Shown here: piece by piece, positions 13,667 through 24,265 of the stretch
Layout of the letters: every line of letters starts with the position of its first letter
Numbering within the stretch: position 1 is the first letter of the stretch
Source: Scortum barcoo
Taxonomy: Eukaryota > Chordata > Actinopteri > Centrarchiformes > Terapontidae
DNA length: 64,000 nt
Assembly: GCA_023238725.1 (NCBI GenBank)
Contig: CM041538.1
Span: 11,468,880-11,532,879, forward strand
Direction of reading: 5' to 3'
Made by a program: the position numbers and the translations under genes
Notes under the pieces: generated by a model
Database searches by the model: none
What the model was told of the DNA's origin: nothing
Seen by the model: only the letters and a program-made list of their open reading frames with translations

Positions 13667-14437
13667 CAGTGGGGCAAAACAGTATTTAGTCAGCCACCAC
13701 CAATTGTGCAAGTTCTCCCACTTAAAAATGATGAGAGGCCTGTAATTTTTCATCATAGGTACACTTCAACTATGAGAGACAGAATGGGGGGGGGAAAGAA
13801 TCCAGGAAATCACATTGTAGGATTTTTAATGAATTAATTGGTAAATTCCTCAGTAAAATAAGTATTTGGTCACCTACAAACAAGCAAGATTTCTGGCTCT
13901 CACAGACCTGTAACTTCTTCTTTAAGAGGCTCCTCTGTCCTCCACTCTCGTTACCTGTATTAATGGCACCTGTTTGAACTCGTTATCAGTATAAAAGACA
14001 CCTGTCCACAACCTCAAACAGTCAGACTCCAAACTCCACTATGGCCAAGACCAAAGAGCTGTCAAAGGACACCAGAAACAAAATTGTAGATCTGCACCAG
14101 GCTGATTGGGAAGACTGAATCTGCAATAGGTAAGCAGCTTGGTGTGAAGAAATCAACTGTGGGAGCAATTATTAGAAAATGGAAGACATACAAGACCACT
14201 GATAATCTCCCTCGATCTATCTGGGGCTCCACGCAAGATCTCACCCCGTGGGGTCAAAATGATCACGAGAACGGTGAGCAAAAATCCCAGAACCACACGG
14301 GGGGACCTAGTGAATGACCTGCAGAGAACTGGGACCAAAGTAACAAAGGCTACCATCAGTAACACACTACGCCGCCAGGGACTCAAATCCTGCAGTGCCA
14401 GACGTCCCCTCCTTGCCTGCTTAAGCCAGTACATGTC
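13667..14437 (+). mobile_element. Truncated Tc1/mariner-type DNA transposon
   Basis: The left end is cagtggggcaaaacagtatt directly after a TA at 13665-13666, the normal Tc1 target. About 370 bases of terminal and 5' sequence follow. A decayed transposase frame starts at 14041 (MAKTKELSKDT, N-terminal helix-turn-helix). A stop follows soon after (gactga near 14114) and frames shift around GKQLGVKKSTVGAIIRKWK. The second DNA-binding helix region is seen as TRTVSKNPRTTRGDLVNDLQ (from about 14265). Similarity stops near 14437, just after ctgcttaagccagtacatgt, so the DDE catalytic domain and right terminal repeat are missing. The copy cannot be autonomous. Confidence 0.8.
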
Positions 14438-15763
14438 CAAACCAACAACTGAGAGGGCAGGGCATTTCATTTCACTAGAAATTTGTCCCATCATTTTTTT
14501 TGCATCTCTTCCTCAAGTCTTCACTGTGACACAAGGAAAATATGTAACTGGTCTCAAGTACTGTGAAACTTTCTTCAACCTCTGCCTAAGTATAATGTGC
14601 CACAAACTTGATTTTCAGCAATGAAAATCTTTTCCCAGGAGACTGATGAGCCAAGAAACTGACAGAAACGCAACTGAAAACCTACATCCTGTAATTTGAT
14701 TTAGTCTTTGGCTGACTCATTTCAACATGTGAGATGTTCGATTTCTACCTCATCATGTGCCCCTTATACCTCCTACATGTAAAGACATTATTGTAATATG
14801 TGTGGATTGCCAGAAAAGCTTGGCCGGCTAGTTTCTCCCTTCCCGTGTCTCACACTTCTATACTTACACTTGCTATCTGAGGTGCATAAACTGTTGTACT
14901 CTGAGTATCTGGATGGTGTGCTGAAATGCTGGACAACAAATGTGAGGTGAGAAATGAACAATCTTGTGGCTAAAACGCTCATATATGAACAACAAGTTCC
15001 AGTTTAAAAGTTTGTTTCTACTTTTATAAAGTAGGGACACTTCTATGTTGCTGGCAGTACTTCAAGTTTTGGGGGAGATGGTGAACACTGCACTAAACAA
15101 ATTAAGTGTTTTATTGATTTTTAATCATTTAAGTGAAATGAGCAAACAAGTAGAAAGATATTATGGCTCAGGACAATAAAATATTATCTTCCTCTCTTAC
15201 CATACATGCATAAATAGTTATGCAGCAAGCTATGCACACTTTCTGTGTTTGATTTGAGATAACAACAATTGAATTTCACTAGGCAAATGAATATGTAATG
15301 TACACAATGTACTACAAGGAAACTGAAATATCCAAATTCAGACACCGTGCCTGTATCCAGTATTTGTACTAAACTAAAACAGTAAAGCTGTGCGTTATAA
15401 GCTGAGAGACCCTCTACAGAGCTGAAGGGTCCTACTGTGTGAGGTGACAAATTCATCGCTATGAGCAACCCTAACATTACACATGACCATTTGATCCTTT
15501 GTTAAAATATAAATATTTAATGTAGTCTCTTTAAGGAACCTGTTGTTTGGATTATTTACTACAGAGGATTCAAAGTTCTTAGTCACCTGTCCCCTAGTGG
15601 ACAAGTCTGGGTGATTAAAAGCTGGAGTTAAACGTGGGACATCACAAAGTTGAGTTTGCTGCTTATCCTTAGCATTAATTATCAACTTCTGAATTAAAAG
15701 TAATTTCAGGTCACGGGTAAAGAAAAACCAGTCAATGTGATACATCACACATAACAGATAGTC
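14438..15763. other. Spacer, nothing recognised
   Basis: AT-rich sequence with only short random frames on both strands (for example minus-strand frames at 15184-15748) and no domain motifs or splice-consistent exons. Confidence 0.3.
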
Positions 15764-16037
15764 CTGTGTGTGGGGGTGTGTGGGGGGTGTGTGGGGGTGT
15801 GTGTGTGTGTGGGGTGGGGTGTGTGTGTGGGGTGTGTGTGTGTGTGGGGTGTGTGTGTGGGGTGTGGGGTGTGGGGTGTGTGTGTGTGGGGGTGTGTGTG
15901 GGGTGTGTGTGTGGGGTGTGTGTGGGTGTGTGTGGGTGGGTGTGGGTGGGTGTGTGGGTGTGTGTGTGTGTGGGTGTGGGGTGTGTGGGGTGTGGGGGTG
16001 GGTGTGGGTGGGTGTGTGGGTGTGTGTGTGTGTGGGT
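15764..16037. repeat. GT-rich minisatellite (gtgtgtggggtg-like units)
   Basis: About 270 bases made only of G and T on the + strand, with variable units such as gtgtgtgtgggg and gggtgtgggtgg. It is open in all three + frames only because it lacks A and C, so the Cys/Val/Gly/Trp-rich translations are not genes. The many G-runs of three to five could form G-quadruplexes, and the GT runs could form Z-DNA. Confidence 0.9.
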
Positions 16038-18479
16038 GGTTATCGATTAAATTGTTCGATTAAATTGTGCAAATTCTCCCTCCAAACTAAATCTAATTTA
16101 AATGAATGTTATCTTATAGTAACATTTGAGTCCATTGGACCAGGATACATCTCTGTGTTTTCCTGGTCTTGTGGCATGTCTGACACCATTGTAGTCCACT
16201 TTGTTGACTTTAGCATCCTTATTCCCCAAAATACTTCCTGTTTTATTCATATTCTATGACTAAATATAATAATAATGATGATTGAGTTATGATACAAATA
16301 TCAATATCATCATAATTTTTTTCAGTTACTGATAGCAGACTACCTGCTATTGTCGTTTGTTTGCCCTCCTGGATTTTATTACTGAGCTGAGTTTACTGGT
16401 ATGATATTGTCAGATATATACAAATCATCAGTTTATTAATCATATATAAATAGTGTTAAATGAAATCAACTATCATTGTCAATGAAGATCCCTGCATGAG
16501 GTGGGTATCTCCTGGTGGCAATTGAAACCACAGGGTCAAGGATGAACTTTCAAACTAAACTTTTAAGCCAACATGGGAAATACATTGTAAAGAGTACTCT
16601 GCTGATTTAGTGTTGCACAGAAAAGGACTGGTGCAACAGAAACAAAGATACCGTCTGTTTTTATCCCACACATTCTTCTTCAGATTCAGGTGTGTTATGC
16701 TGCTAATGTGAGGCAGAGGTGAGGTGCAGATGAGCTCAGTTCTCTGTAACTCAACGACAACAGTTTTTTTTTTTTATTCTGAAACTTGTTGTCATTTTCT
16801 CATCTATCACCCTTGTTCCATTTCTTAGAATTTGGCAGTAGGCCTCAACTGTTGCCACACTGCTCACGCCCAGATATCTACTGTGTGGAGTCCGGAAGAA
16901 TGAAATCCCCTCCTCATTGCTCGGTGTTTCCTCACAATTTAAAACACAGTCTGAATATAGTTAAGCAGTTTTCTGTTTTGTTTTTTATTTTTTCACTCTT
17001 GTGTAAACTACCACTGCTTTTCTTCACTTGCCTGCCTGTGTTTGGTGAGGTGACGAAAAAAAGCGACATCACACTACAACACCACACAGTTTTTGAACAA
17101 GCTGCCACAGTTCTTTTCAAGTGCAGTTCTGCTGCCACAGCGTAAATTATGATCAGAGAATTGGACGTGGCTTTGCAGCAAAAATCTGACACAATCAAAA
17201 AGTGTCAGATATGCATGCTGTCTCACACATTTTGTGGCTACTTATGCTTCCATTTAAGCTATTATAATCATGAATTGTTATTAAATTTGAAATTATGCTC
17301 ATTCGCTATTCTACCCAGAGATGATGAGAAACTCTGACTGAGACATCCTTCATTGTCAGAGCTATAACTAGCTCAGCTTTAAAGAACAGTGTGTTCCTGC
17401 AGCTTTACTTTACATTCAGTCTCTGCGGTCTAAACTCTGTGGGCTAAAAGCTAAGAGGAAGCTGTTCTCTCTTCTGGTATTTGAGGTTTCTCTGCCTTGA
17501 TCAGCAGCACAAAACATCTGCTTACCACACCAAACAGTTGTGTGATATGAAGACAAATGTGAGAAACAAATGTTGTATGGTATATGTTGTTGTAATGTCA
17601 CACAAGCCCTATCTATCCATCATCCACTCCCACAGTTCACCACAAAGGCACTTAGAAAGGCCCTTTAACGTCCACATAGACACTTGTGCCCGCTCCACCT
17701 CACATTAGACATGTCAATGACAAGGCCGACAGAAAAAAGAAGAAAAAGTGCAATATCACCGGTTCTGTAACATCAGGTTCTCTAGCAGAACAGAAACAGC
17801 AGTCATTAGACACCACCATTACACACAGCTCAGACTATTTATAAAACAGCTGCTGCATCACTCAGTTCATCACGTGTGCCTGTCAGCCATCATTCTGGTA
17901 ATATCTCTGAGGGAGACTAATTTATGAATCATATATTGAAACAGACTTTACAAAGTGCCTAACGATTAAGGACGAAATAAAAAAAAAATATATATATATA
18001 TAAGTAACGTAACTGATGGCTCCAATTGATAAAATAAATAATAAATTCATCCCTCAAAAGTCATTTAAATTATGTTTTTAAATGCAGCTTAAGTGAAACA
18101 CTTAATAACAGCAACAACACAATCAGTGAAAAAGGCAAACATCTTGAACAAAAAGTTTTACTATAGAGTTATGTCTATATCATATCTTTCAGATTCATAT
18201 TCAAGAATTTGTTGTCATTGCACAACAATATACATCACAAAAACTCTCATGCTCCCTACAAACAACGCTCAAAAATATTAACAAGAAGAGAAAAGCTAAA
18301 AAAAAAAATCGAATAAAGAAATAAAAAAGCGTGTGCAGGGTGTTTGTATGGAGCATGTATTCAGTATTTACTTATTTTTATAGCGTATAATGCTTTTTTT
18401 TTACCTGCTACATTTTTCTATTTATTTATTTTTTTGCACTTGTGTTCACATTTGTCTTTTTATTGACCTGCTGTAATAA
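16038..18479. other. Spacer, nothing recognised
   Basis: No gene-like frame was found. There are short poly-A and (TA)n tracts near 17978-18002 and 18299-18308. Confidence 0.3.
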
Positions 18480-18675
18480 GCGTTATCTTATCATTCAGAT
18501 TGGGTGATCATGACTTGGCCCTCAGCTCGGGGTGCAGCTGATGATGAGCAGGGCTTCCCTCTGAAACGTGGTAAAGCAAGAGGACCTGCTGTGATGGACA
18601 GACGGACAGACTGACTGACTGATGGGACTTCCTGACGCAGCAGCGGCGGATGAGGCACCGCCCACCAAAGAGAGA

Positions 18676-18714
<39 letters not shown>

Positions 18715-18771
18715 GCCTGCCTCGATCAGAGTTTGCAGAGGCGGACGGGAGGGTCTCTGTCGTCTGAACGG
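18480..18771 (+). promoter_or_regulatory. Possible promoter / non-coding first exon with GA repeat
   Basis: This stretch has more CpG than its surroundings (gcagcggcggatgaggcacc, aggcggacggga). It holds a (GA)n tract at about 18669-18713 and ends in a good splice donor, tctgaacg followed by gtaagtgc. A possible small second non-coding exon lies at about 19282-19367, between ttttag and gtgagt. The next + strand coding exon is the b3gnt3 copy at 23.1 kb, whose coding exon begins right after an acceptor. A 5' UTR exon here would therefore make sense, but nothing in the sequence proves the link. Confidence 0.35.
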
Positions 18772-18776
18772 TAAGT

Positions 18777-18814
<38 letters not shown>
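18777..18814. repeat. (CA)n microsatellite
   Basis: An uninterrupted CA dinucleotide run directly after the candidate splice donor at 18772. Confidence 0.9.
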
Positions 18815-18819
<5 letters not shown>

Positions 18820-20299
18820 TGGAAAATAAAAAGGCTGGAGATTCCGCTTGAAGGAAACGGGAAACTCTATATAACAGGAAATCATAAAAAAAGGAAAAAA
18901 AGGGGAATTTCTGGTTTGAGCGAATTCCAATGATTCTTTTTTTTCCCCTATGAAAGTTTGTATTTTATTTGTTTTGTTGTTGTTGTTTTCTTTCGGAGAC
19001 CCGTCTGTCCAATACGCACACATCCTCACTCACAGTCCGTTAGATGAGTTAAATATAAATGTCACCTGATCACTGTGACTGCTGCGACGTCCTGCCCAGT
19101 GTCTCCGAATAGCTTTATAGAAATGCTCGTACGATGAACCACAGGAAACTTTTTTTTTTCTGCTAACAAATAGTGCAGAATTTCTTTGGACTGTTTTAGA
19201 TTATCTTTTTTTTTCATTATCTTAGTTTCATGTGAATTTTTTACTATATATACTATATACTTTTTACTACTATATTTTTAGGACATGGAGCTGCTGTGCT
19301 GCTGACAGAGAAATGGATGTAAAAGATAACAGCACACACATTTAACTTGAACATGAACTTCAGGCTGTTGTGAGTATATTCATTCATACACTTATTTTTT
19401 ATTATTTTATTTTTTTTATTCATTTTATTATTTTATTTTTATTGTTGGGTGTATCTAATGTTGATTATAGCAGTTTTTTTCAATTTCCTGACAACATCTT
19501 TATAAAAAAAAGTACAATATTTCCTTCTGAAAAGTAGAATAAACATAAAATGAAAAAACTAGTAAAGTACAAGCACTGCAAGACTATCCTTAGATACATT
19601 ATTATCTTCCACCACTGTTAATAAATGACAAACAGACAGTTTTACAGACAGAACATAACCTACATGACATACTAGAAACTGACAGAGAAATCTTTACATA
19701 TTATTACTGACCAAAACGTCAGGGTCTCCTGGTAATTCAGAAAAGGGTAAGTAAAACAAATAAACGTGTATTTCTAAAAAGTAAACTTCAACTATGAAGC
19801 CTATCCTGCAGGCAAAGAGCACATCATCAGGTTTGTCTACATACATTTCCTGAGCAGATGACCAAGAAATGAAAGTAAAAGAGATGACAAAAGGCCAGTA
19901 TCTTACAGAGATTGAAACTAAGGTGAATATGCCAAACCTTTGCTTTGGGCTCAACAGATGCAAGTGAAGTGGAAATAGAGTACATAGTACAGCAGTACAT
20001 AAATAAAGTTCATGTTTGTTGTGTGGAAATTGTTATTGTTATTGTACTTGACAGCACTTCCCATTTTGTAGTGTGGGAAAAAATATTGATGCGTTATTGA
20101 AGTTAAAAGAGAAACACTATAATGTTAAATACTTCATTATAGGTACAAGTCCTACTTTAAATAGTGAAAATAGACTTTAGGGACAAGTATTGTTGGAAAA
20201 ATTTACATTAAAATAAGCAAAAAATAAAGTCAGTCTTAGCTTTATCATTATTTGTCATGTCACTATCATGTTTTTAGTCATGCATTAATATTGCATTTA
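18815..20299. other. Spacer upstream of the b3gnt3 array
   Basis: AT-rich, with poly-T tracts at 19150-19215 and 19396-19440. No coding exon was recognised. A minus-strand frame at 19694-19963 shows no family motif. Confidence 0.3.
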
Positions 20300-21374
20300 G
20301 TATGGTAGTAGGTCAAGAGGGAGTTAATTTTAATGGCTTTATATACAATTTGTTAGTTGTGCCTATAATAACACATCATATTTTATGAACTGATCATACA
20401 TGTTTGTTTGTGAAATCTACTATGACTGCCAGATAAATGTAGAGGAGTCAAAAGTGCAATATTTCCCTGTGCAAGGTAGCAGCGGTACAAAGCTGTAGAA
20501 AAGCCCAAGTACGAGTATCTCAAATATCAGTACTGAAGTATAGCACTTGAGGAAAAGTACTTGGTTACGTTCCATCACTGCCTAGTGGTAGATCGTATTT
20601 TGTGATATATTTTGGGCTGTAAATGATCCTGCTAGGTGCCTTTCAGCGAGTGTTGGTGAGAGTCCATTCATGACCCTTCTCCTTCTATAAGGTGGTATAG
20701 AGGTGTATAGGTGGTTCAGTGGTGTAGATGCATGAGTGATTCATGAGTAACACTCCCAGCACGGACATTTACAGTCTGTTTACACATTATAATGCCATAA
20801 ATGTCAGTGTTGGGAGCATCGCCTTTTTTGTAGATTTTTTTCCAAGTTTCACGAGAAGAGTATTTAGTTTGTTCTAATGACTTCATGTCTGACATCACTT
20901 ATGCAGCATATTCCACCCATTTTGCAGAGACATGACATCATTTGATTTGTTGCCACCCCACACCCCATGTAATGGCACAGGAAGTAATGATTTTTCAGGC
21001 AGATGCCAAGCCATCTCATGTCTTTGACACTCATTCTGGTCACTCCTGTTGGCTCAGAGCAGTGGGGCGAACTTACACTTTGAGACTCAGACCAAGGACT
21101 CAGGTGTTATCTCATTAAATGAGAGGAACTTCTTTAAATGTAAAATTGAGTCTAACCTCATAGTCTATCTTACTTGCCTCAGAAAAAAATCAGAGTTATG
21201 ACTTTTGGTAGAAGAAGACCAACAGACCAACAAAATACTCTGGTATGGTCTGACTTGAATGTTAATGTTTGAACTGTTGTTATTTTGATAACAACTGTAA
21301 GAAAATACCACTCTAATCCTTAGTCTGCCAACTTACTGGAGCTAAATGGAAAGGATCAAGTGCACTAACTAGGT

Positions 21375-22955
21375 GCAACCTATGCATATTATGCAAAAAA
21401 CTGAGCCCAAGCTATGTTTTCACCTTTGTTAGGTCCAAGCAGGTCCAACACTTGATCAATAAGGGACAAAAGACATAGGCAAATTGAGACTGTTTATCAA
21501 TAAGTTACGAAATATAGATACTCAAAGATCCCAGAAGCTAAATGCTGTTTTAGTTCTGATGATGCATGTAAGACTTCCCATCCCTTCCTGCAGATGCACA
21601 GATTCAGAAAATTAGTAGTCCAGTGGTCATTGGGATTAACCCATCCAAAAAATACTGCCTGGACTAAATAGGCCACAAGGTCCATAGATAAAGACACAAC
21701 TTACCGTGCAAACATAAACTGTACAATGCAAAGGGAGACTCCAGAGACCTATACAACCTGCATGATGAGGGCTACATGACTGATGGAGCAGCAAACTGGA
21801 CATCAATAATAGATGAAAATAGTCTGGAAAAAACACCCCACCTCTTTCATAACTTCCTATCTGTTTCATATTTCCATTTGCTCAAGAAATGTCAATTGTG
21901 TCACAGCTCAAACACAATGCAGTTAATGACTGACATTTACACTGGACATAGAGGGGACAGTAAAACAATAGTTTGTTGGTGGAAGTGCTAATCTGCCTTC
22001 TGTGTTGGTCACATGTTGTCTGTTGTTTTTTGGCAGGTATGGCATGTGCCTCTAAATGTTTTTGAACTTATGTAGACAATTTTAAAACGGTGACGTAGGA
22101 AAAATATTCATGGCATTAAAAGGCTTCACAGCAGGTTCTGACTCCTGCAACATTTAGCAGCTTTCCTTCATTTGTTAGTCACAGACTTTATCTTTGCATT
22201 TAACTGAGACCATCCAACTGAAATCCCCTTGCTTTGTTTGACCATTTCATTTATTCATTTAAACATACAGGAACATTTTTATATACTACTTCAGTGTTGT
22301 TAACCTTAATCCAGGTTTCAAGGTGTACTCAAACACCAAAACAAACACCAAGAACCTTTGATATTACCTCATCTTTGTTATGGTTTGCCTTTTGCCCTGT
22401 TGTTTGCCTTGTGTTTCTTGTACTCCCTTGTGTTTTATCCTGTCTTGTGTTCATTGTGTTATCCTGTCTTGTGTTCATTGTGTTATCCTGTCTTGTGTTC
22501 ATTGTGTTCTTCTTGTCTCTTGTTCCCTGTGTCCTGTTTCAGTTGTTTTTTGTCTCCCGTCCTTGAGTTTATCTCCAGTTTTGCTCACTTCCTGTTTTAT
22601 TTTGTATCCCCTCCTCTCCTCACATGTCTGCCATCTGACTTCCTGTCTTTGTGTGTTTATCAAGTTCTGAAGAATGTCAAAGCAAATTGCCCCTGTACAT
22701 ATCAAGCAGGAACAGATCAATATGTGTATCCACCTGCAGTCAGTTGGTCAAATAACAGTCCAATATTTTTTTGGGCCTACAGCCCCATCAGTCTAATATT
22801 ATGTGTTTGTTCAACTGCTGCTTGTTTACTTTGCACTGGGCCGGTAGTGCACAAATCTATGAGATTGTGGCCCTCCACATTTCTTCCTGTTAAGCTGTTG
22901 TGTGAGTAGTGGCTGCGATGAGTGCAGTGTGATATTCGTAGCCTCACTTTACCTG
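21375..22955. mobile_element. Unit-1-specific insertion upstream of b3gnt3 copy 1, repeat-derived
   Basis: Unit 2 runs directly from the equivalent of 21350 to the equivalent of 22960, so about 1.6 kb is extra here. The 22550-22660 part (cttcctgttttattttgtat and a cctctcctcaca block) resembles, in the opposite direction, the right part of the TG...CA element at 55386-56076, so at least part is LTR-like repeat DNA. No transposase or reverse transcriptase was seen. Frames at 22234-22909 are low-complexity and not convincing genes. Confidence 0.5.
22435..22509. repeat. 24-bp tandem repeat, about three units
   Basis: The unit tcctgtcttgtgttcattgt plus gtta is repeated head to tail three times, inside the unit-1 insertion. 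Confidence 0.85.
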
Positions 22956-23125
22956 AGCAATTGAGAGAGGATTGGATGCACAGTAGTTGCAGTGCTCAAA
23001 TAACCAACACCACCACAAATTATACACAATTATAAACGTATTCCTTTTATCTACTGTTTCATGCCATACCATGATATTTATGATAAGAAAACTCTGTTTT
23101 GTTTTGTCACTGCAGAATTTCAAGA

Positions 23126-24265
23126 ATGAGAAACATCAGAGCAAAAATATTCTTGCTGGCAGGAGCTCTTGGTCTGCTAGTCCTACATCTCTGTAAAGAT
23201 TTTATTAACCCCAAAATCATCCGCCTCCAAGAGGATGTGAGAGGGGACGTCAGTGAAATAAAGCCACTTACCAAACACAACTTCACTGTATACTCCTGGC
23301 CAAGATGTCAACGAAACATGTCTGCTGCCAACATTACAGGCTTCAGTTCTCTTCCTATTAACATACAAGACTTTCTGTACTATCGACACTGTCGCCATTT
23401 CCCCATGCGACTGGACCTTCCTGACAAGTGTGGAGGAGCAGATAAATCAGCAGAGGTTTTTCTTCTGCTTGTCATTAAAAGCTCTCCTGGTAATTACGAC
23501 CGCCGAGAGGTGCTGCGCAAAACCTGGGCTAAAGAGAGGCAATACAATGGTGTGTGGATCCGAAGGATCTTCATCTCAGGAACCACAGATTCTGGTCATG
23601 AGAAAGAGAGACTGAACAAACTACTCGAGTTGGAGCAACACGAGTACAACGACATCCTCCAGTGGGACTTTAGTGACACCTTCTACAACCTCACCTTGAA
23701 GCAGATACTCTTCCTGGAATGGATGGAAAGAAACTGTCCGAACGCTCGCTTCCTGCTAAATGGCGATGATGATGTCTTTGCCAACACAAACAACATGGTG
23801 GAGTATCTCCAAGGCCTAAAGGACAATGATGGAAGCAAGCACCTGTTTACTGGCTACCTGATCCAGAACGTGGGGCCCATTAGATCATCAGGGAGCAAAT
23901 ATTTTATCCCTGTTCAAGTACAGGAGTCAGATTCATATCCTCCCTACTGTGGTGGTGGTGGCTTCCTCCTTTCTGGCCATACAGCTATGGTAATATACAA
24001 TATGTCCCAGTCCATTACCCTTCTTCCCATTGATGATGTTTACATGGGGATGTGTCTGGCCAAAGCAGGACTTAGCCCTGTCTCCCATATGGGTGTGAAG
24101 ACTATGGGACTGCACATTCCCTCCAGCAAACTAGATGCATATGATCCTTGCTACTACAGAGAAGTTTTACTGGTACACAGATTCCTTCCAGCTCACATGT
24201 ATCTTATGTGGCACAGAATACATGATCCTAATCTGAAATGTGGTCCCTCCAAGATAAAGCTTTAG
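23126..24265 (+). CDS. b3gnt3: Beta-1,3-N-acetylglucosaminyltransferase, B3GNT3-like, copy 1
   Basis: A single coding exon of 379 aa. The start at 23126 is the first ATG after a good acceptor (tttgtcactgcag, ending 23115); a longer upstream frame would lie inside the intron. The protein is a type II Golgi membrane enzyme: cytoplasmic MRNIRAK, signal anchor about 8-23, stem, then a GT31 catalytic domain. Landmarks: LLVIKSSPGNYDRREVLRKTW (about 114-134), the metal-binding DDD at 214-216 in LLNGDDDVFAN, YCGGGGFLLSG (274-284) and PIDDVYMGMCLAKAGL (301-315). N-glycosylation sequons lie at N52, N64, N69, N188 and N292. The family transfers GlcNAc from UDP-GlcNAc to beta-galactose, extending poly-N-acetyllactosamine or core-1 mucin chains. 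The C-terminal part resembles B3GNT3 most, and the nearby jak3 matches the human B3GNT3-JAK3 order. The subtype is likely but not proven. Confidence 0.92.
   Translation: MRNIRAKIFLLAGALGLLVLHLCKDFINPKIIRLQEDVRGDVSEIKPLTKHNFTVYSWPRCQRNMSAANITGFSSLPINIQDFLYYRHCRHFPMRLDLPDKCGGADKSAEVFLLLVIKSSPGNYDRREVLRKTWAKERQYNGVWIRRIFISGTTDSGHEKERLNKLLELEQHEYNDILQWDFSDTFYNLTLKQILFLEWMERNCPNARFLLNGDDDVFANTNNMVEYLQGLKDNDGSKHLFTGYLIQNVGPIRSSGSKYFIPVQVQESDSYPPYCGGGGFLLSGHTAMVIYNMSQSITLLPIDDVYMGMCLAKAGLSPVSHMGVKTMGLHIPSSKLDAYDPCYYREVLLVHRFLPAHMYLMWHRIHDPNLKCGPSKIKL

Noticed and set aside
15766..16259. Cys/Val/Gly/Trp-rich open frames in three + frames
   Set aside because: Produced by a G/T-only repeat with no possible stop in most units; not coding.
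18491..19029. Minus-strand frames rich in Ser/Leu and Val/Cys
   Set aside because: They are translations of the (GA)n and (CA)n microsatellites.
22234..22909. Overlapping hydrophobic, cysteine-rich frames
   Set aside because: Derived from a 24-bp tandem repeat and repeat-like T/C-rich DNA; no splice or domain support.
23183..23398. Minus-strand frame repeated at 30663-30878 and 51971-52186
   Set aside because: Antisense shadow of the b3gnt3 coding exons; it recurs only because the gene is duplicated.
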